Part shown: piece after piece, positions 15,934-26,100 of the stretch
Position numbering within the stretch: the first letter of the stretch is position 1
Layout of the letters: the number at the start of each line of letters is the position of its first letter
From: an uncultured Chryseobacterium sp.
GTDB taxonomy: Bacteria; Bacteroidota; Bacteroidia; Flavobacteriales; Weeksellaceae
DNA: 37,902 nucleotides
Reading direction: 5' to 3'
Assembly (NCBI RefSeq): GCF_913776365.1
Contig: NZ_CAJYMO010000264.1
Span: forward strand, 1-37,902
The notes under the pieces: generated by a model
Database searches by the model: none
Seen by the model: only the letters and a program-made list of their open reading frames with translations
Told to the model about the DNA's origin: nothing
Translations under genes and position numbers: made by a program

Positions 15934-18260
15934 TGAAAAACACCTATCAAACCTATTTTAACTATATCCTTACCTGCGGACTGGTTTCGGTAACCCTGTC
16001 ATGCAGCAATACGAAATACCTGAAAGAAAGCCAGATGCTGTATACGGGTGCAGAAATCAATATTGAAAACGATACCATTTCCAAAAGTGAAAAAAATAAC
16101 CTGAAATCAGCCCTTGAGGGAAAACTGACGCCAAAGCCCAATTCTTCTTTTCTGGGTCTGAGGCCCAAGCTCTTCTTTTATAATATTGCGAAAGAGCCTA
16201 AAAAAGAGAAAGGCTTTAATTACTGGCTGAAATACAAGATCGGGGAAAAGCCGGTTCTGCTCGGTGACGTGGACCGGGAATTCAACCGGGATATCATTGT
16301 GAATTATGCAGAGAATAAAGGATATTTCAATGCTGATGCTACCTATGACACCATTTCCAAAAATAAAAAAGCGAAAGTCATCTATACGGTAAAACCCGGA
16401 GCGAGATACCTGATCAGCGATGTTAAGTTCCAGAAGGATTCTTCTCTCGTCAATAGAGAGATCCAGATGCTTACGGATAAGACTTTCCTGAAAAAAGGAC
16501 AGCCCTTTGATCTGGACGTCATCAAATCCGAAAGAGAAAGGATAGACAACGGCTTAAAGGAAAGAGGATTTTATTATTTTCATCCGGATAACCTCATTGT
16601 ACAGGCAGACAGCACCGTGAGCAAAAACCATAAGGTGGAAATGAACGTCAAGCTCAAAGACAATACGCCGGAACTTTCTACTGAACAGTTCAGCATCGAT
16701 AAAGTGGTAGTTTTCCCGAATTACAACATTCAGGATGTAAAAGACGGAAAATACAATGTTCCGATGCAGGCCGATTCGCTTGAGAAATATAAATATCATG
16801 ATATTTATGTGATTGATCCTTCGCATAAGTTCAAGCCAAGGATTTTCGACCGTGCCCTGTATTTCAAAACGGGAGACCTTTATAACCGGACCAACCATAA
16901 CCTTACCCTGAACCGTCTGATCAGCTTAGGGGTTTTTAAATTCGTAAAAAATGAATTTGTAGTTTCAGATTCATTGCAGCATAAATTTGATGCTTATTAC
17001 CTGCTGACCCCGCGGCAGCTGCAGTCGTTAAGACTGGAAGCCTTGGGACGGACCAATTCTGCCAATTATGCAGGAAGCGAGCTTAACCTGAACTGGACCC
17101 ACCGTAATTTTTTCCGGGGTGCGGAACAGTTTAAAGCTTCCGTTTACGGTGCTTTTGACGTACAGATCGGCGGACCGGAGAATGCAAAAAATATTTTCAG
17201 GGCCGGTACCAATGTACAGCTTTCCATTCCGAGGATTGTAGCGCCTTTCCGGTTTAATTCTTCAAGTGCCTTTGTACCGAGGACCAATATCAACCTCGGA
17301 TATGAATTCCAGAACCGTACGGAATATTATACCCTGAATACGTTCACCGGATCTTTCGGCTATGTATGGAAGGAAAATGCCAGGAAAGAGCATGATCTCA
17401 AGGTTCTGGACATTACTTACGTTTCACCGGCTAATATTACGCCTTTATATAATTCTATCTCCCAAAAAAGCGATGCGATGCGGAGAGTGGTGGAAAAACA
17501 GCTGATTTTCGGGCCTACCTATTCTTATACGTATACCAACACCATGCTTCCGAAGCCTACTACTATTTACTATAAAGGAACGCTGGACCTTGCCGGAAAC
17601 CTTACCGGCCTGATTACGGGAGCCAATGTAAAAAAGGATAAGGAAAAAACCATATTCGGAGTGCCGTTCAGCCAGTATGCCAAAATAGAAAATGATTTCA
17701 GGCTGTATCACAAGTTCAATGAAAAGACCTCTCTTGCCACCAGGGCGATTGCAGGAATAGCCTACCCGTACGGGAATTCTGAGCATATTCCTTTTTCAAG
17801 GCAGTTTTTCTCCGGGGGAAGCAACAGTGTCAGGGCCTTCCGGGCCAGAACGCTGGGACCGGGCAGTTTTGATCCGAGAACGATACAGGAAGGCTATTAC
17901 TTCGATCAGTCCGGAGACATCAAGCTGGAACTGAATGCGGAATACCGTGCAAATCTCTATAAATTCCTGAATGTAGCAGTCTTTGCGGATGCCGGAAACG
18001 TATGGCTCGTCAATGAGGATGCCGAACGTCCGGGCGCTAAATTCTCCAAGGAATTTTTAAGCGAGGTAGCGGTAGGAGCCGGAGTTGGTCTGAGGCTTGA
18101 TTTTTCCATCCTGATCCTGAGGCTTGATCTGGCAATGCCGCTCCGTGTCCCTTATTATGAAAGAGGCGACCGCTGGGCTTTCGATAAAATCAATTTCGGG
18201 GATTCTGCATGGAGAAGGGATAACCTGATCCTGAATATCGCCATCGGTTATCCTTTTTAA
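15933..18260 (+). CDS. tamL: TamL, BamA/TamA-family outer-membrane lipoprotein
   Basis: 775 aa. Outer-membrane partner of TamB; in Bacteroidota this TamA homologue is a lipoprotein. The signal peptide ends in a lipobox with VTLSC, Cys24 being the lipidated residue. POTRA-like domains cover about residues 35-370 (KAKVIYTVKPGARYLISDV is a typical POTRA strand pattern). The C-terminal ~400 residues form the 16-strand surface-antigen barrel, with the FFSGGSNSVRAFRARTLGPG motif of lid loop 6 and a final strand ending in aromatic Phe (IAIGYPF). It overlaps tamB by one base and is followed after 10 bp by a YihY gene. Confidence 0.93.
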   Translation: MKNTYQTYFNYILTCGLVSVTLSCSNTKYLKESQMLYTGAEINIENDTISKSEKNNLKSALEGKLTPKPNSSFLGLRPKLFFYNIAKEPKKEKGFNYWLKYKIGEKPVLLGDVDREFNRDIIVNYAENKGYFNADATYDTISKNKKAKVIYTVKPGARYLISDVKFQKDSSLVNREIQMLTDKTFLKKGQPFDLDVIKSERERIDNGLKERGFYYFHPDNLIVQADSTVSKNHKVEMNVKLKDNTPELSTEQFSIDKVVVFPNYNIQDVKDGKYNVPMQADSLEKYKYHDIYVIDPSHKFKPRIFDRALYFKTGDLYNRTNHNLTLNRLISLGVFKFVKNEFVVSDSLQHKFDAYYLLTPRQLQSLRLEALGRTNSANYAGSELNLNWTHRNFFRGAEQFKASVYGAFDVQIGGPENAKNIFRAGTNVQLSIPRIVAPFRFNSSSAFVPRTNINLGYEFQNRTEYYTLNTFTGSFGYVWKENARKEHDLKVLDITYVSPANITPLYNSISQKSDAMRRVVEKQLIFGPTYSYTYTNTMLPKPTTIYYKGTLDLAGNLTGLITGANVKKDKEKTIFGVPFSQYAKIENDFRLYHKFNEKTSLATRAIAGIAYPYGNSEHIPFSRQFFSGGSNSVRAFRARTLGPGSFDPRTIQEGYYFDQSGDIKLELNAEYRANLYKFLNVAVFADAGNVWLVNEDAERPGAKFSKEFLSEVAVGAGVGLRLDFSILILRLDLAMPLRVPYYERGDRWAFDKINFGDSAWRRDNLILNIAIGYPF

Positions 18261-18270
18261 ATTTTCAGCT

Positions 18271-19212
18271 ATGGTAAAAAGAATGAAATTTTTCTGGGAA
18301 ACCCTAAAGGAAACCTTTACCCAATGGAACAACTCCACTGCATCCAACGATTCGGCCAGTTTAGCCTATTATGCCATCTTTTCGATTCCAGGTCTGCTGA
18401 TCATCATCATCTGGATTGCGGGGAACTTCTTTGGGGAAGAAGCCATCAATGGAGAGATCACCAAGCAGATCAGCGGCATTATGGGAACGGAAGCAGCCAA
18501 AAGCGTACAGGAGCTGATTGCAGGCGCATTGATTGACAAGGAAAATGTTTTTATGAAGATCATTGGGATCGGTTCGCTGGTCTTCGGTTCCACTACCCTC
18601 TTTTTCCAGCTTCAGAAGTCGCTGAACAGCCTCTGGGATGTACAGGCAGCTCCCAAAAAAGCGTTGGTCAAGTTTCTGCTGGACAGGGCAAATTCATTAG
18701 GAATGATCCTGATCCTTGGTTTTTTACTGATGGTCACCATGGTCCTCTCCAATGTGATCAGCCTTTTCAATAACTGGATTACTTCCTATTTCGGATTTGA
18801 AACCTACCTGATTATAGAGCTTATCAACTATGCCATCGGATTTGCTGTGGTCATGCTGTTGTTTGCCTTAATGTTCAAGGTATTGCCGGATGTGGAAATC
18901 AGCTGGAAACCGGTGTGGAGAGGGGCTTTCCTGACTGCTATCCTTTTTACGCTCGGAAAGTTCCTGCTGGGTCTTTATTTCGGGACGGCAAAGCCTACGT
19001 CAGCATTCGGAGCGGCAGGAACGGTCATCCTGATCATGATGTGGATTAACTATTCATGCATGCTGGTGTTTTTTGGGGCAGAATATACTAAAGTATATGC
19101 CATCAGGAAAGGACACCGGATTGTTCCTTCCAAGCATGCAAAATGGAGCGAGGCCAAACTTTACGAAGAAAGTTTACAGAACCAGGTGAAAACAAAGAAT
19201 ATTGAAGCCTGA
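18271..19212 (+). CDS. YihY/BrkB-family inner-membrane protein
   Basis: 313 aa with six membrane segments. The N-terminal pattern NDSASLAYYAIFSIPGLLIIIIWIAG and the later KPTSAFGAAGTVILIMMWINYSCMLVFFGAEYTKVYA are hallmarks of the YihY/BrkB (formerly RNase BN) family. Members sit in the inner membrane; recent work links them, like TamB, to phospholipid traffic toward the outer membrane. Its position 10 bp after tamL in one operon is consistent with that, though the link here is inference. The C-terminus is basic and cytoplasmic. The operon ends in the strong hairpin at 19236-19269. Confidence 0.93.
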   Translation: MVKRMKFFWETLKETFTQWNNSTASNDSASLAYYAIFSIPGLLIIIIWIAGNFFGEEAINGEITKQISGIMGTEAAKSVQELIAGALIDKENVFMKIIGIGSLVFGSTTLFFQLQKSLNSLWDVQAAPKKALVKFLLDRANSLGMILILGFLLMVTMVLSNVISLFNNWITSYFGFETYLIIELINYAIGFAVVMLLFALMFKVLPDVEISWKPVWRGAFLTAILFTLGKFLLGLYFGTAKPTSAFGAAGTVILIMMWINYSCMLVFFGAEYTKVYAIRKGHRIVPSKHAKWSEAKLYEESLQNQVKTKNIEA

Positions 19213-19235
19213 AATAAAGTAAAAGCTATAGAAAT

Positions 19236-19269
19236 AAAAAAGCCTTTGGAGCGTTTCCAAAGGCTTTTT
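19236..19269. terminator. Bidirectional terminator between yihY and argS
   Basis: A 14-bp perfect stem, AAAAAGCCTTTGGA (19237-19250) with TCCAAAGGCTTTTT (19256-19269), and loop GCGTT. T-runs on both strands serve the convergent yihY and argS transcripts. Confidence 0.93.
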
Positions 19270-19274
19270 GTATT

Positions 19275-21035
19275 TTACATTCTGTCTACAGTTCCTATTC
19301 CCAATAAGCGTAAAGCTTTTTTAATCGTCCGGGCGGTCAGTGAAGAAAGGTTCAGTCTTACCTGCTTTATATTTTCATCCTCCAGTTTCAGGACCGGATT
19401 GCTCTGGTAAAAAGAATTATAGGCTTTTACAAGCTCATAGAGGTAATTTGCAATCAAGGCAGGGCTTAAGAGTTCTGCTGCTTTTGTAACGGTTCCTTTA
19501 TAATTGGCAAGCAGCATGGTCAATTCCTTTTCCTGTGTATTCAGTTCGATGTCAGTGATCTCTTTGTGCTGATACTCCGCTTTATTCAGCAGGGACTGGA
19601 TTCTGGCATAGGTATAAAGGATAAACGGCCCGGTATTCCCGTTAAAATCAATACTTTCTTCCGGGTTGAACAGCATTTTTTTCTTTGGATCCACCTTCAG
19701 CATGAAATATTTCAGGGCTGCCTGGCCGATAACCTCATAAGAAGTTTCTTTTTCTGCTTCCGTAAGGCCTTCCAGCTTTCCTAATTCTATTGTCTTTGCT
19801 TTTGCTGAATCGTACATTTCCTGCATCAGCTCATCGGCATCTACTACCGTTCCTTCACGGGATTTCATTTTTCCGTTCGGGAGCTCTACCATTCCGTAAG
19901 ACAGATGATAAAGATGATCAGCCCATGCATATCCGAGTTTCCCAAGAATTTTAAACAATACCTGGAAATGGTAATCCTGTTCATTTCCTACGGTATAGAT
20001 TAATTTCTGAATATCATTTTGCTTGAAACGTTCGACAGCTGTTCCCAGATCCTGGGTCATGTATACCGAAGTACCGTCCGAACGGAGCAGCAGTTTCTGA
20101 TCCAGCCCTTCCTCCGTAAGGTCGCACCATACCGATCCGTCTTCTTTCTGGTACAGCACACCTTTCTCCAATCCTTCCTGGATAAGATCTTTTCCTAAAA
20201 TATAGGTATTGCTTTCGTATTGTATCTGATCGAAATTTACACCCAGCCTCTCGTAGGTTTCGGCAAAGCCTTTGTACACCCAGGCATTCATTTCATTCCA
20301 CAGGGCTCTTACTTTTTCATCTCCGTTTTCCCAGTTCAATAGCATCTGCTGGGCTTCTTTCATCAGCGGGGCTTCTTTTTTAGCCTGCTCTTCGGGCATT
20401 CCGCCGGCAGTCAGTTCTGAAATCTCTTTTTTATATTCCTGGTCGAATTTTACATAATAATTCCCGACCAGCTTATCGCCTTTAGTCCCGGTACCTTCAG
20501 GTGTTTCCCCCTGTCCGAATTTTTCCCAGGCCAGCATCGATTTGCAGATGTGGATGCCACGGTCATTGATGATCTGGGTTTTGATCACCTCGTACCCTGC
20601 TTCCTTAAGGATTTCGGATACGGAGAAGCCCAAAAGGTTATTTCTTACATGCCCGAGGTGCAATGGCTTATTGGTATTCGGGGATGAATATTCGATCATT
20701 ACGGTAGCGTCTTTCTTTTCCACAACACCGAAATCCTCTGTTACAAACTTCAGGCTGTCAACGAAAAAGTTATTTTTCACTTTCACATTCAGGAAACCTT
20801 TTACCACATTAAAGCTCTCCAGCAGGTCCGCCTGCTCTGTCAGTGCCTGCCCCAGCTCCATACCGATAGCCTCGGGGTTCTTCTTGAGTTGTTTTACCAA
20901 CGGGAAAGTAACAATGGTAAAGTCGCCTTCAAACTCGGTTTTATTTTCCTGAACTTCAAGGCTGATATCTTTCAGCTGATAGACGTTCAGAATCACCTCC
21001 GAAAGTTTTTCTTCTATTTTATTTTTGATATTCAT
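19275..21035 (-). CDS. argS: Arginyl-tRNA synthetase
   Basis: 586 aa class I aminoacyl-tRNA synthetase that charges tRNA-Arg in the cytoplasm. The N-terminal Add-1 domain covers residues 1-110. The catalytic domain has EYSSPNTNKPLHLGHVRNN, with the HIGH-type HLGH at 126-129. The KMSKS region is KMKS at 389-392. The C-terminal DALR helical anticodon-binding domain ends in LRLLGIGTVDRM, typical of the family. The length is normal. It has its own -7 element and stands apart from the SusCD operon upstream, which is closed by a terminator. Confidence 0.97.
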   Translation of the reverse strand: MNIKNKIEEKLSEVILNVYQLKDISLEVQENKTEFEGDFTIVTFPLVKQLKKNPEAIGMELGQALTEQADLLESFNVVKGFLNVKVKNNFFVDSLKFVTEDFGVVEKKDATVMIEYSSPNTNKPLHLGHVRNNLLGFSVSEILKEAGYEVIKTQIINDRGIHICKSMLAWEKFGQGETPEGTGTKGDKLVGNYYVKFDQEYKKEISELTAGGMPEEQAKKEAPLMKEAQQMLLNWENGDEKVRALWNEMNAWVYKGFAETYERLGVNFDQIQYESNTYILGKDLIQEGLEKGVLYQKEDGSVWCDLTEEGLDQKLLLRSDGTSVYMTQDLGTAVERFKQNDIQKLIYTVGNEQDYHFQVLFKILGKLGYAWADHLYHLSYGMVELPNGKMKSREGTVVDADELMQEMYDSAKAKTIELGKLEGLTEAEKETSYEVIGQAALKYFMLKVDPKKKMLFNPEESIDFNGNTGPFILYTYARIQSLLNKAEYQHKEITDIELNTQEKELTMLLANYKGTVTKAAELLSPALIANYLYELVKAYNSFYQSNPVLKLEDENIKQVRLNLSSLTARTIKKALRLLGIGTVDRM

Positions 21036-21080
21036 GATATGCTATTTTGCGGAAACCTCCCGGTTTTCCTTTTTGAACTG

Positions 21081-21088
21081 CAAATATA
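21081..21088 (-). promoter_or_regulatory. -7 element of argS
   Basis: TATATTTG on the minus strand fits TAnnTTTG. It predicts a start near 21074 and a ~40-nt leader. No TTG at the -33 distance, where the preceding terminator lies. Confidence 0.5.
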
Positions 21089-21095
21089 CGGAAAT

Positions 21096-21116
21096 AAAAA
21101 AACCGCCCGAAGGCGG
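21096..21116 (-). terminator. Terminator of the downstream SusCD-lipocalin operon
   Basis: On the minus strand CCGCC-TTCG-GGCGG (21116-21103) with a stable tetraloop is followed by seven T (21102-21096). It lies 22 bp after the lipocalin-like gene and separates it from argS. Confidence 0.9.
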
Positions 21117-21138
21117 AATACATATGAAGGAAATTAAA

Positions 21139-21594
21139 CTACTGCTTCGTAAATACCAAACTTGCTTCATCATTTCCCAGAACATTATCCAGATTTTGAG
21201 AATTATCGGTAATCTTCAGTTCTACAGATGAAAAGTCCTGTACTTCTTTTTTTAACATTTTGGAAATTCCGTTTTCCTGATAGGTAAGGGTAAGAATCTT
21301 TGTGACCTTATCATAACTCCAGTTTCCCGCAAATGAGTCGTATAATGTACAATTTGATGAAGAGCCTGTGCTCCCATATCTTTCATAGACTCCTGAAAAA
21401 TTAGAGTTTACGGAAATCTGTCCTTTCTTCTCACAATCTGCCAAAAGATAAATTTTTCCTTTATACTCATACCGTACAGGTTTCCATACCCCGTTTAAAT
21501 CAGGAGCCGGAAGCACCGTATTTTCTCTTTCATCACTGTTTGAACAGGATATAGCCATACCGGCCATGAGTAGGAAGCTAATCAACAATTTCAT
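21139..21594 (-). CDS. Lipocalin-like lipoprotein
   Basis: 151 aa with a lipoprotein signal peptide (MKLLISFLLMAGMAISC, Cys17). The mature part begins with DLNGVWKPVRYEYKGK, the WKP/WKL opening strand of lipocalin-like domains common in Bacteroidota lipoproteins, and continues as short beta-strands (NWSYDKVTKILTLTYQENG). Such proteins are surface or periplasmic lipid-anchored beta-barrels whose ligands are mostly unknown. It is the last gene after the SusC/SusD pair, 71 bp behind susD with a hairpin in the gap, and may be an accessory lipoprotein of that transporter, comparable in position only to SusE/F. The ligand is not predictable. Confidence 0.7.
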   Translation of the reverse strand: MKLLISFLLMAGMAISCSNSDERENTVLPAPDLNGVWKPVRYEYKGKIYLLADCEKKGQISVNSNFSGVYERYGSTGSSSNCTLYDSFAGNWSYDKVTKILTLTYQENGISKMLKKEVQDFSSVELKITDNSQNLDNVLGNDEASLVFTKQ

Positions 21595-21611
21595 ATTTTC
21601 TTTACTTGGGA

Positions 21612-21641
21612 AATATTCCTGTTATCTCACACAGGAATATT
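21612..21641 (-). promoter_or_regulatory. Intercistronic hairpin between susD and lipocalin-like gene
   Basis: AATATTCCTGT (21612-21622) and ACAGGAATATT (21631-21641) form a perfect 11-bp stem with an 8-nt loop. On the transcript it is followed by TCCC rather than a U-run, so it is not a canonical terminator. It may stabilise the susCD message or reduce readthrough. Confidence 0.55.
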
Positions 21642-21665
21642 CTGTATATTTTTAATAACATCCGG

Positions 21666-23174
21666 CTAAAAAACATCCCAAAACACTTTGGTTGTTACTT
21701 TATCTCCACCTATTTTCTGGGCTGCTGCCGTTACATAGTTTTTATTTAAAAGATATTCCTGGTCTGAATATTTCATCCGTACCGGTACGCCTTCCACTGC
21801 AGAATCATCAGGGTTTACAAAGACCGGATAATCCAGCCTCCGGGCGAAGTTCCAGGCCTGAAAGCCTTTATTGAACATCGCTACCCAAGCCTGTGCCCCG
21901 ATAGACTGTTTCCAGTTGGATGCATTAAAAGGATTTGCCGCTACAAAAGTGCTTGCATTTGCTGAACTGATGCCGTATTCCGTCATCGATGCCGTAACAG
22001 CCTGGCTGTACAATGAAGCAGCCGAACCGCCAACGTTGAATCCTCTGGCCGCCGCTTCTGCTCTTAGAAACATAATCTCCGTGTAGTCCAGTAAATACCC
22101 CTGGGCATTTTCTGTAATCAGCATGTAGCTGCCGTCTTCTCCAACGTCCGGAATTCCATTGGTGCTTTTTGGCGATGTCATGTGGGAATATCCCAGAAAT
22201 GAATTATTAGCTCCGTAGACGCCTCCTTTATAGGTACCCCCAACTTTCGTAAACCATCTGTCTCTTCTCGGATCTGAAGTTAAGTTCATGTAATCCACAA
22301 GAACATCTGAAGGAATAAAATCATTTCTTCCGGACTGCACGGCTTCCTGGTATACCGGATTGGCAAATAATCCTGACGGGAAGGCGGATAATCCCCAACT
22401 GTCTTCCTTTGCCTCGAACAATCCTGCATTATAGGCTGCTTCGGCATTGGCTTTTGCAATAGCAGGTTCAACATCCGAAAGAGTGACTGCAAGTCTGAAT
22501 TTCAAAGAATTCCCCATTTTTCTCCATTTTGCCATATTGCCGTTATAGAAAAGATCTTCCGTGTAACCGTTCTGGGTAGTATTGATCATGGCAATAGCCG
22601 CATCAATTCTTTTAAGCAGATCCAGATAAATGGCTTTTGCATCATCATAAGGAATTTCCGAAGGACCGGGAGTTCCGGGAACCGCCTTTAAGGCTCCGAA
22701 ATAAGGAACATCTCCGTAAGTATCCACCAGATTAGACCACGCATATACATTTGTCAGCTCAATAATAGCCATATTGTTGTTTTTCTTTGCGGCATCCAGG
22801 CTTTCATTCTGAAGAAACTGTTTTGCATCCCTGAGTGCTGAAAGAACGCCGGGCGAATGGACAGCGGCAGAACTGGAAGCCATCATCCGGTTATAATGAT
22901 TTCTTGGGATCGGCCTTGTTACCATATCATAATTGGATTCATCAATATAGGTAGTCTGTGCCCACTGTTGGGTAAAAAACCTCGCTATGTTATTGTTTAC
23001 ATTTGGAGTAAGCAGCTGGGAAATCAGTTCCTGTTCAGCACTGGCTACCAAAAGCCCGGAAGGTACTACAGTAGGATGTTTAGGATCCTCATTCAAGGAA
23101 GTAATGTCGCTCTCGCATGAGTTCGTGACCACCGTTAAAGAAATAATGCTGAATATTAATAATACTTTTTTCAT
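21666..23174 (-). CDS. SusD/RagB-family outer-membrane lipoprotein
   Basis: 502 aa. Surface lipoprotein that forms the substrate-binding lid on the SusC barrel encoded 2 bp upstream. Lipoprotein signal peptide with Cys20 (TVVTNSC), then SDITSLNEDPKHPTVVPSGLL, the DPN/DPK start typical of the SusD-like_2 branch. Helical TPR segments follow (ANAEAAYNAGLFE; EIMFLRAEAAARGF is the conserved LIRAEA-type motif). The length is usual for the group. The substrate cannot be told from sequence, and no glycosidase or peptidase gene is adjacent. Confidence 0.93.
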   Translation of the reverse strand: MKKVLLIFSIISLTVVTNSCESDITSLNEDPKHPTVVPSGLLVASAEQELISQLLTPNVNNNIARFFTQQWAQTTYIDESNYDMVTRPIPRNHYNRMMASSSAAVHSPGVLSALRDAKQFLQNESLDAAKKNNNMAIIELTNVYAWSNLVDTYGDVPYFGALKAVPGTPGPSEIPYDDAKAIYLDLLKRIDAAIAMINTTQNGYTEDLFYNGNMAKWRKMGNSLKFRLAVTLSDVEPAIAKANAEAAYNAGLFEAKEDSWGLSAFPSGLFANPVYQEAVQSGRNDFIPSDVLVDYMNLTSDPRRDRWFTKVGGTYKGGVYGANNSFLGYSHMTSPKSTNGIPDVGEDGSYMLITENAQGYLLDYTEIMFLRAEAAARGFNVGGSAASLYSQAVTASMTEYGISSANASTFVAANPFNASNWKQSIGAQAWVAMFNKGFQAWNFARRLDYPVFVNPDDSAVEGVPVRMKYSDQEYLLNKNYVTAAAQKIGGDKVTTKVFWDVF

Positions 23175-23176
23175 TT

Positions 23177-26100
23177 TTAGAATTTTAATGTTACGTTAAC
23201 CCCTAAATCACGTGTTGTCGGCAATACGCCAATGGAGTTCCCTCTTGAAGAAAGGCCGTTCCCCGTTCCTGCCTCAGGATCTGCATAGGGTAGGTTTTTA
23301 TGAATGATCCAAAGGTTTCTTCCTACCAGTGAAATCTTTACTTCCTGAAAAGAAGTACTTGCTAAAAGAGACTTAGGCAAACTGTATCCAATGCTCGCTT
23401 CTCGCAGCTTCACATAAGACGCATCGTAAACAAACCTGGCATTCGGCATTCTCCTGTAACCATCTACATTTCCAAAGCTGTCAGGCGCAGAAGTGGGTGT
23501 TGTATTTACCTGTCCATTCGGGTTTACCCCGGGATTTACCACTCCTGCTGTCCTGTAATCTCCTACTGCTGTTTCTTCATAAAGACCGGTAGCAAGACCA
23601 TAGTACATATCGGTTGAGAATACATCGCCTCCATGTTTCACATCAATAAGGAAACTTAGGGAAAGACCTTTATAAGTAAAGCTGTTGCGCACCCCTCCGA
23701 TCCAGTCCGGTGTAATATTCCCGATTACCTGATTCGGATTAGTCAGGTACCGCCCGTTGGCAGGATTGACTACCTTTTCTCCATTCAGATAGACATAATC
23801 TGATCCGACCAGCGCTCCGAAAGCTTCACCTACCCTCGCATTCAGGGAAACACCTCCCTGATAGGAAGCCAGTAAATAATTCTGGGAATCACCATATAAT
23901 GAAATTACTTCATTTTCATTTTTGGACCAGTTAACGTCGATGTCCCATTTGAAGGTATCATTTTTAACAGGAGTACCGTTCAGCTGTACTTCAATACCCT
24001 TGTTATTGATCTGGCCTGCATTCACCAGAAATGTCCTGTAGCCGGTAGCAGAAGTTACCGGAAGATTAATGATCTGATCTGTGGTACGGGTTTTATAGAT
24101 CGCTACGTCAAATCCCAGTCTGTTTCTAAAAAACTGCCCTTCCATCCCGAATTCAACTTCTCTGGACCGCTGAGGTTTCAGATAGGGGTTTGCTAAAAAG
24201 TAGGATTGATTGATTAATCCAACACCGCTGAAACCTCCTCTTACACGGTAGGTATTCTGCAGCCTGTAATTCTGTGTGGAAGATCCTACTTCTGCATAAT
24301 TCCCTCTGATTTTCCAGAAACTCAGCCAATCTGGTTTCCAGAGCTCGGAAAGAATCAGGGAACCTGTAGCAGAATAATAGTCGTAGACATTATTTTCTTT
24401 TGGCAGATTTGAACTTTGGTCTACGCGGTACGTTCCGTCGACAAAGAGTAAATTTCTATACCCAAAAGAGGCTGTTGCATAAAGACTGGAAGTTACCCAT
24501 TTTGAATAATTTTCATCAGGAGGAATAATTGGGTTCACGGAATTTGAGATGGCAAATAATCCGGGCGTAGCCAGTCCGCCTTCTGTACTGGCATACACAT
24601 TATCGATCAGGTTTCTTCTGACATTTCCTCCTACAATCCCGCTTACATTGAGATCCGGTGTAATATCAAATTTATAGTTGGCGAACAAATCGAAATTGGT
24701 TTCCGTAGTCCGGAGATCTTCCCTGGAATATCCTGAAGTCACATTATTTCCGGAAGCTCCGAAAGCCTGAGGCAATGATCCCTGCGTCAGCCTCTCTTCG
24801 ATCAGCATCTGCAACTGGTCATACGAGAGTTTTCCGGTAATGCCGAAGTTTTTTGATACATCGTATTTGATCTGAGCATAGCTGAAGCTTCTTGTCCTTG
24901 TATCTGACTGGTAATTCTGGTACCGCTGGAAATAAGGATTATTCCAGTAAGCCGGCGTACCGTCTGCGCCTGAGCTCCGGTTCCAGGTCAGGTTTGAATT
25001 GCTTCTCTGATACGCATCTCTCAGATCGTAAACGTCTACATTGGTCTGCCACCATTGCCTGAATCCGGTCACCACATTATCAGAATAGCCTGTTTCATTT
25101 CGTCCTTTCGTATCCTGAATAGTAAGGGTGGAAAATACACTGGCATGAAGCTTATCGGAAAAATCGTAATTGAACTTTGCAGAAAGACTGTTCTTTCTTA
25201 AATCTGAATTAGGAAGAAGTCCGTTCGAAAGCATATTGGTATAGGAAAGGGAGACATTAGAATTCTTATTTCCTTTTTCCAGCGAGATCGTGTTGACATA
25301 CGTAACCGGTGTTTCAAAAAATTTGATAGGACCGTTCTTTGCTGCCTGCCATGGTGTTGCCTGTCCATAAGTCGGGGAATCCGGATTATAGGAATCCCAC
25401 TGCCTTACCAATAGAGCAGGATTGAATTCGGCTCCATAGGAAGCATCTTCCGTAAAAGGAACCTGCAATTGCCCTGTAATGGGGTCATAATTAAAATATT
25501 CATCAGGGGCACCGTCTCCGCTGGTATCATTTCCATAGGTATGCCCGTAACCGGCTCCATACCGGGTCTGATACTTTGGAAAAGTAGAACGGTCGATAAA
25601 TCCCGCTGTGATTCCTGAATTCAAGGTTACGCCCCAGCTTCCATCCTGCTTGCCACGGCCGTTTTTGGTAACAATCAGAATGACCCCGTCACTTCCCCGT
25701 TCACCATACAATGCTGAAGCTGCAGCTCCTTTGAGAACATTTATACTTTCTATGTCATCCTGATTGATATCCGAAAGGAAGTTACCGTAATCAAAGATAG
25801 CTCCACCTACTGTCCCGTTATTTACCGGTGAACCGTCGATAACGATCAAAGGACTTCCTCCTGACAGGGACTTGTACCCTCTGATCAACAAGTTGGCAGA
25901 GCCCCCAAAATTGTTATTGGTATTTACCTGTAAACCGGAAACCTTTCCGGAAAGCAGAGATGCTACATTTCCTGTATTGGTAGTACCGCCGGTAAGAGCT
26001 TCCGCCTTTACTTCCTCGGAAGCATATCCTAATGATTTTTTTTCTCTTTTAATCCCCAGTGCCGTTACCACAACCCCTTCGATCTCTTGTGTTCTTACAG

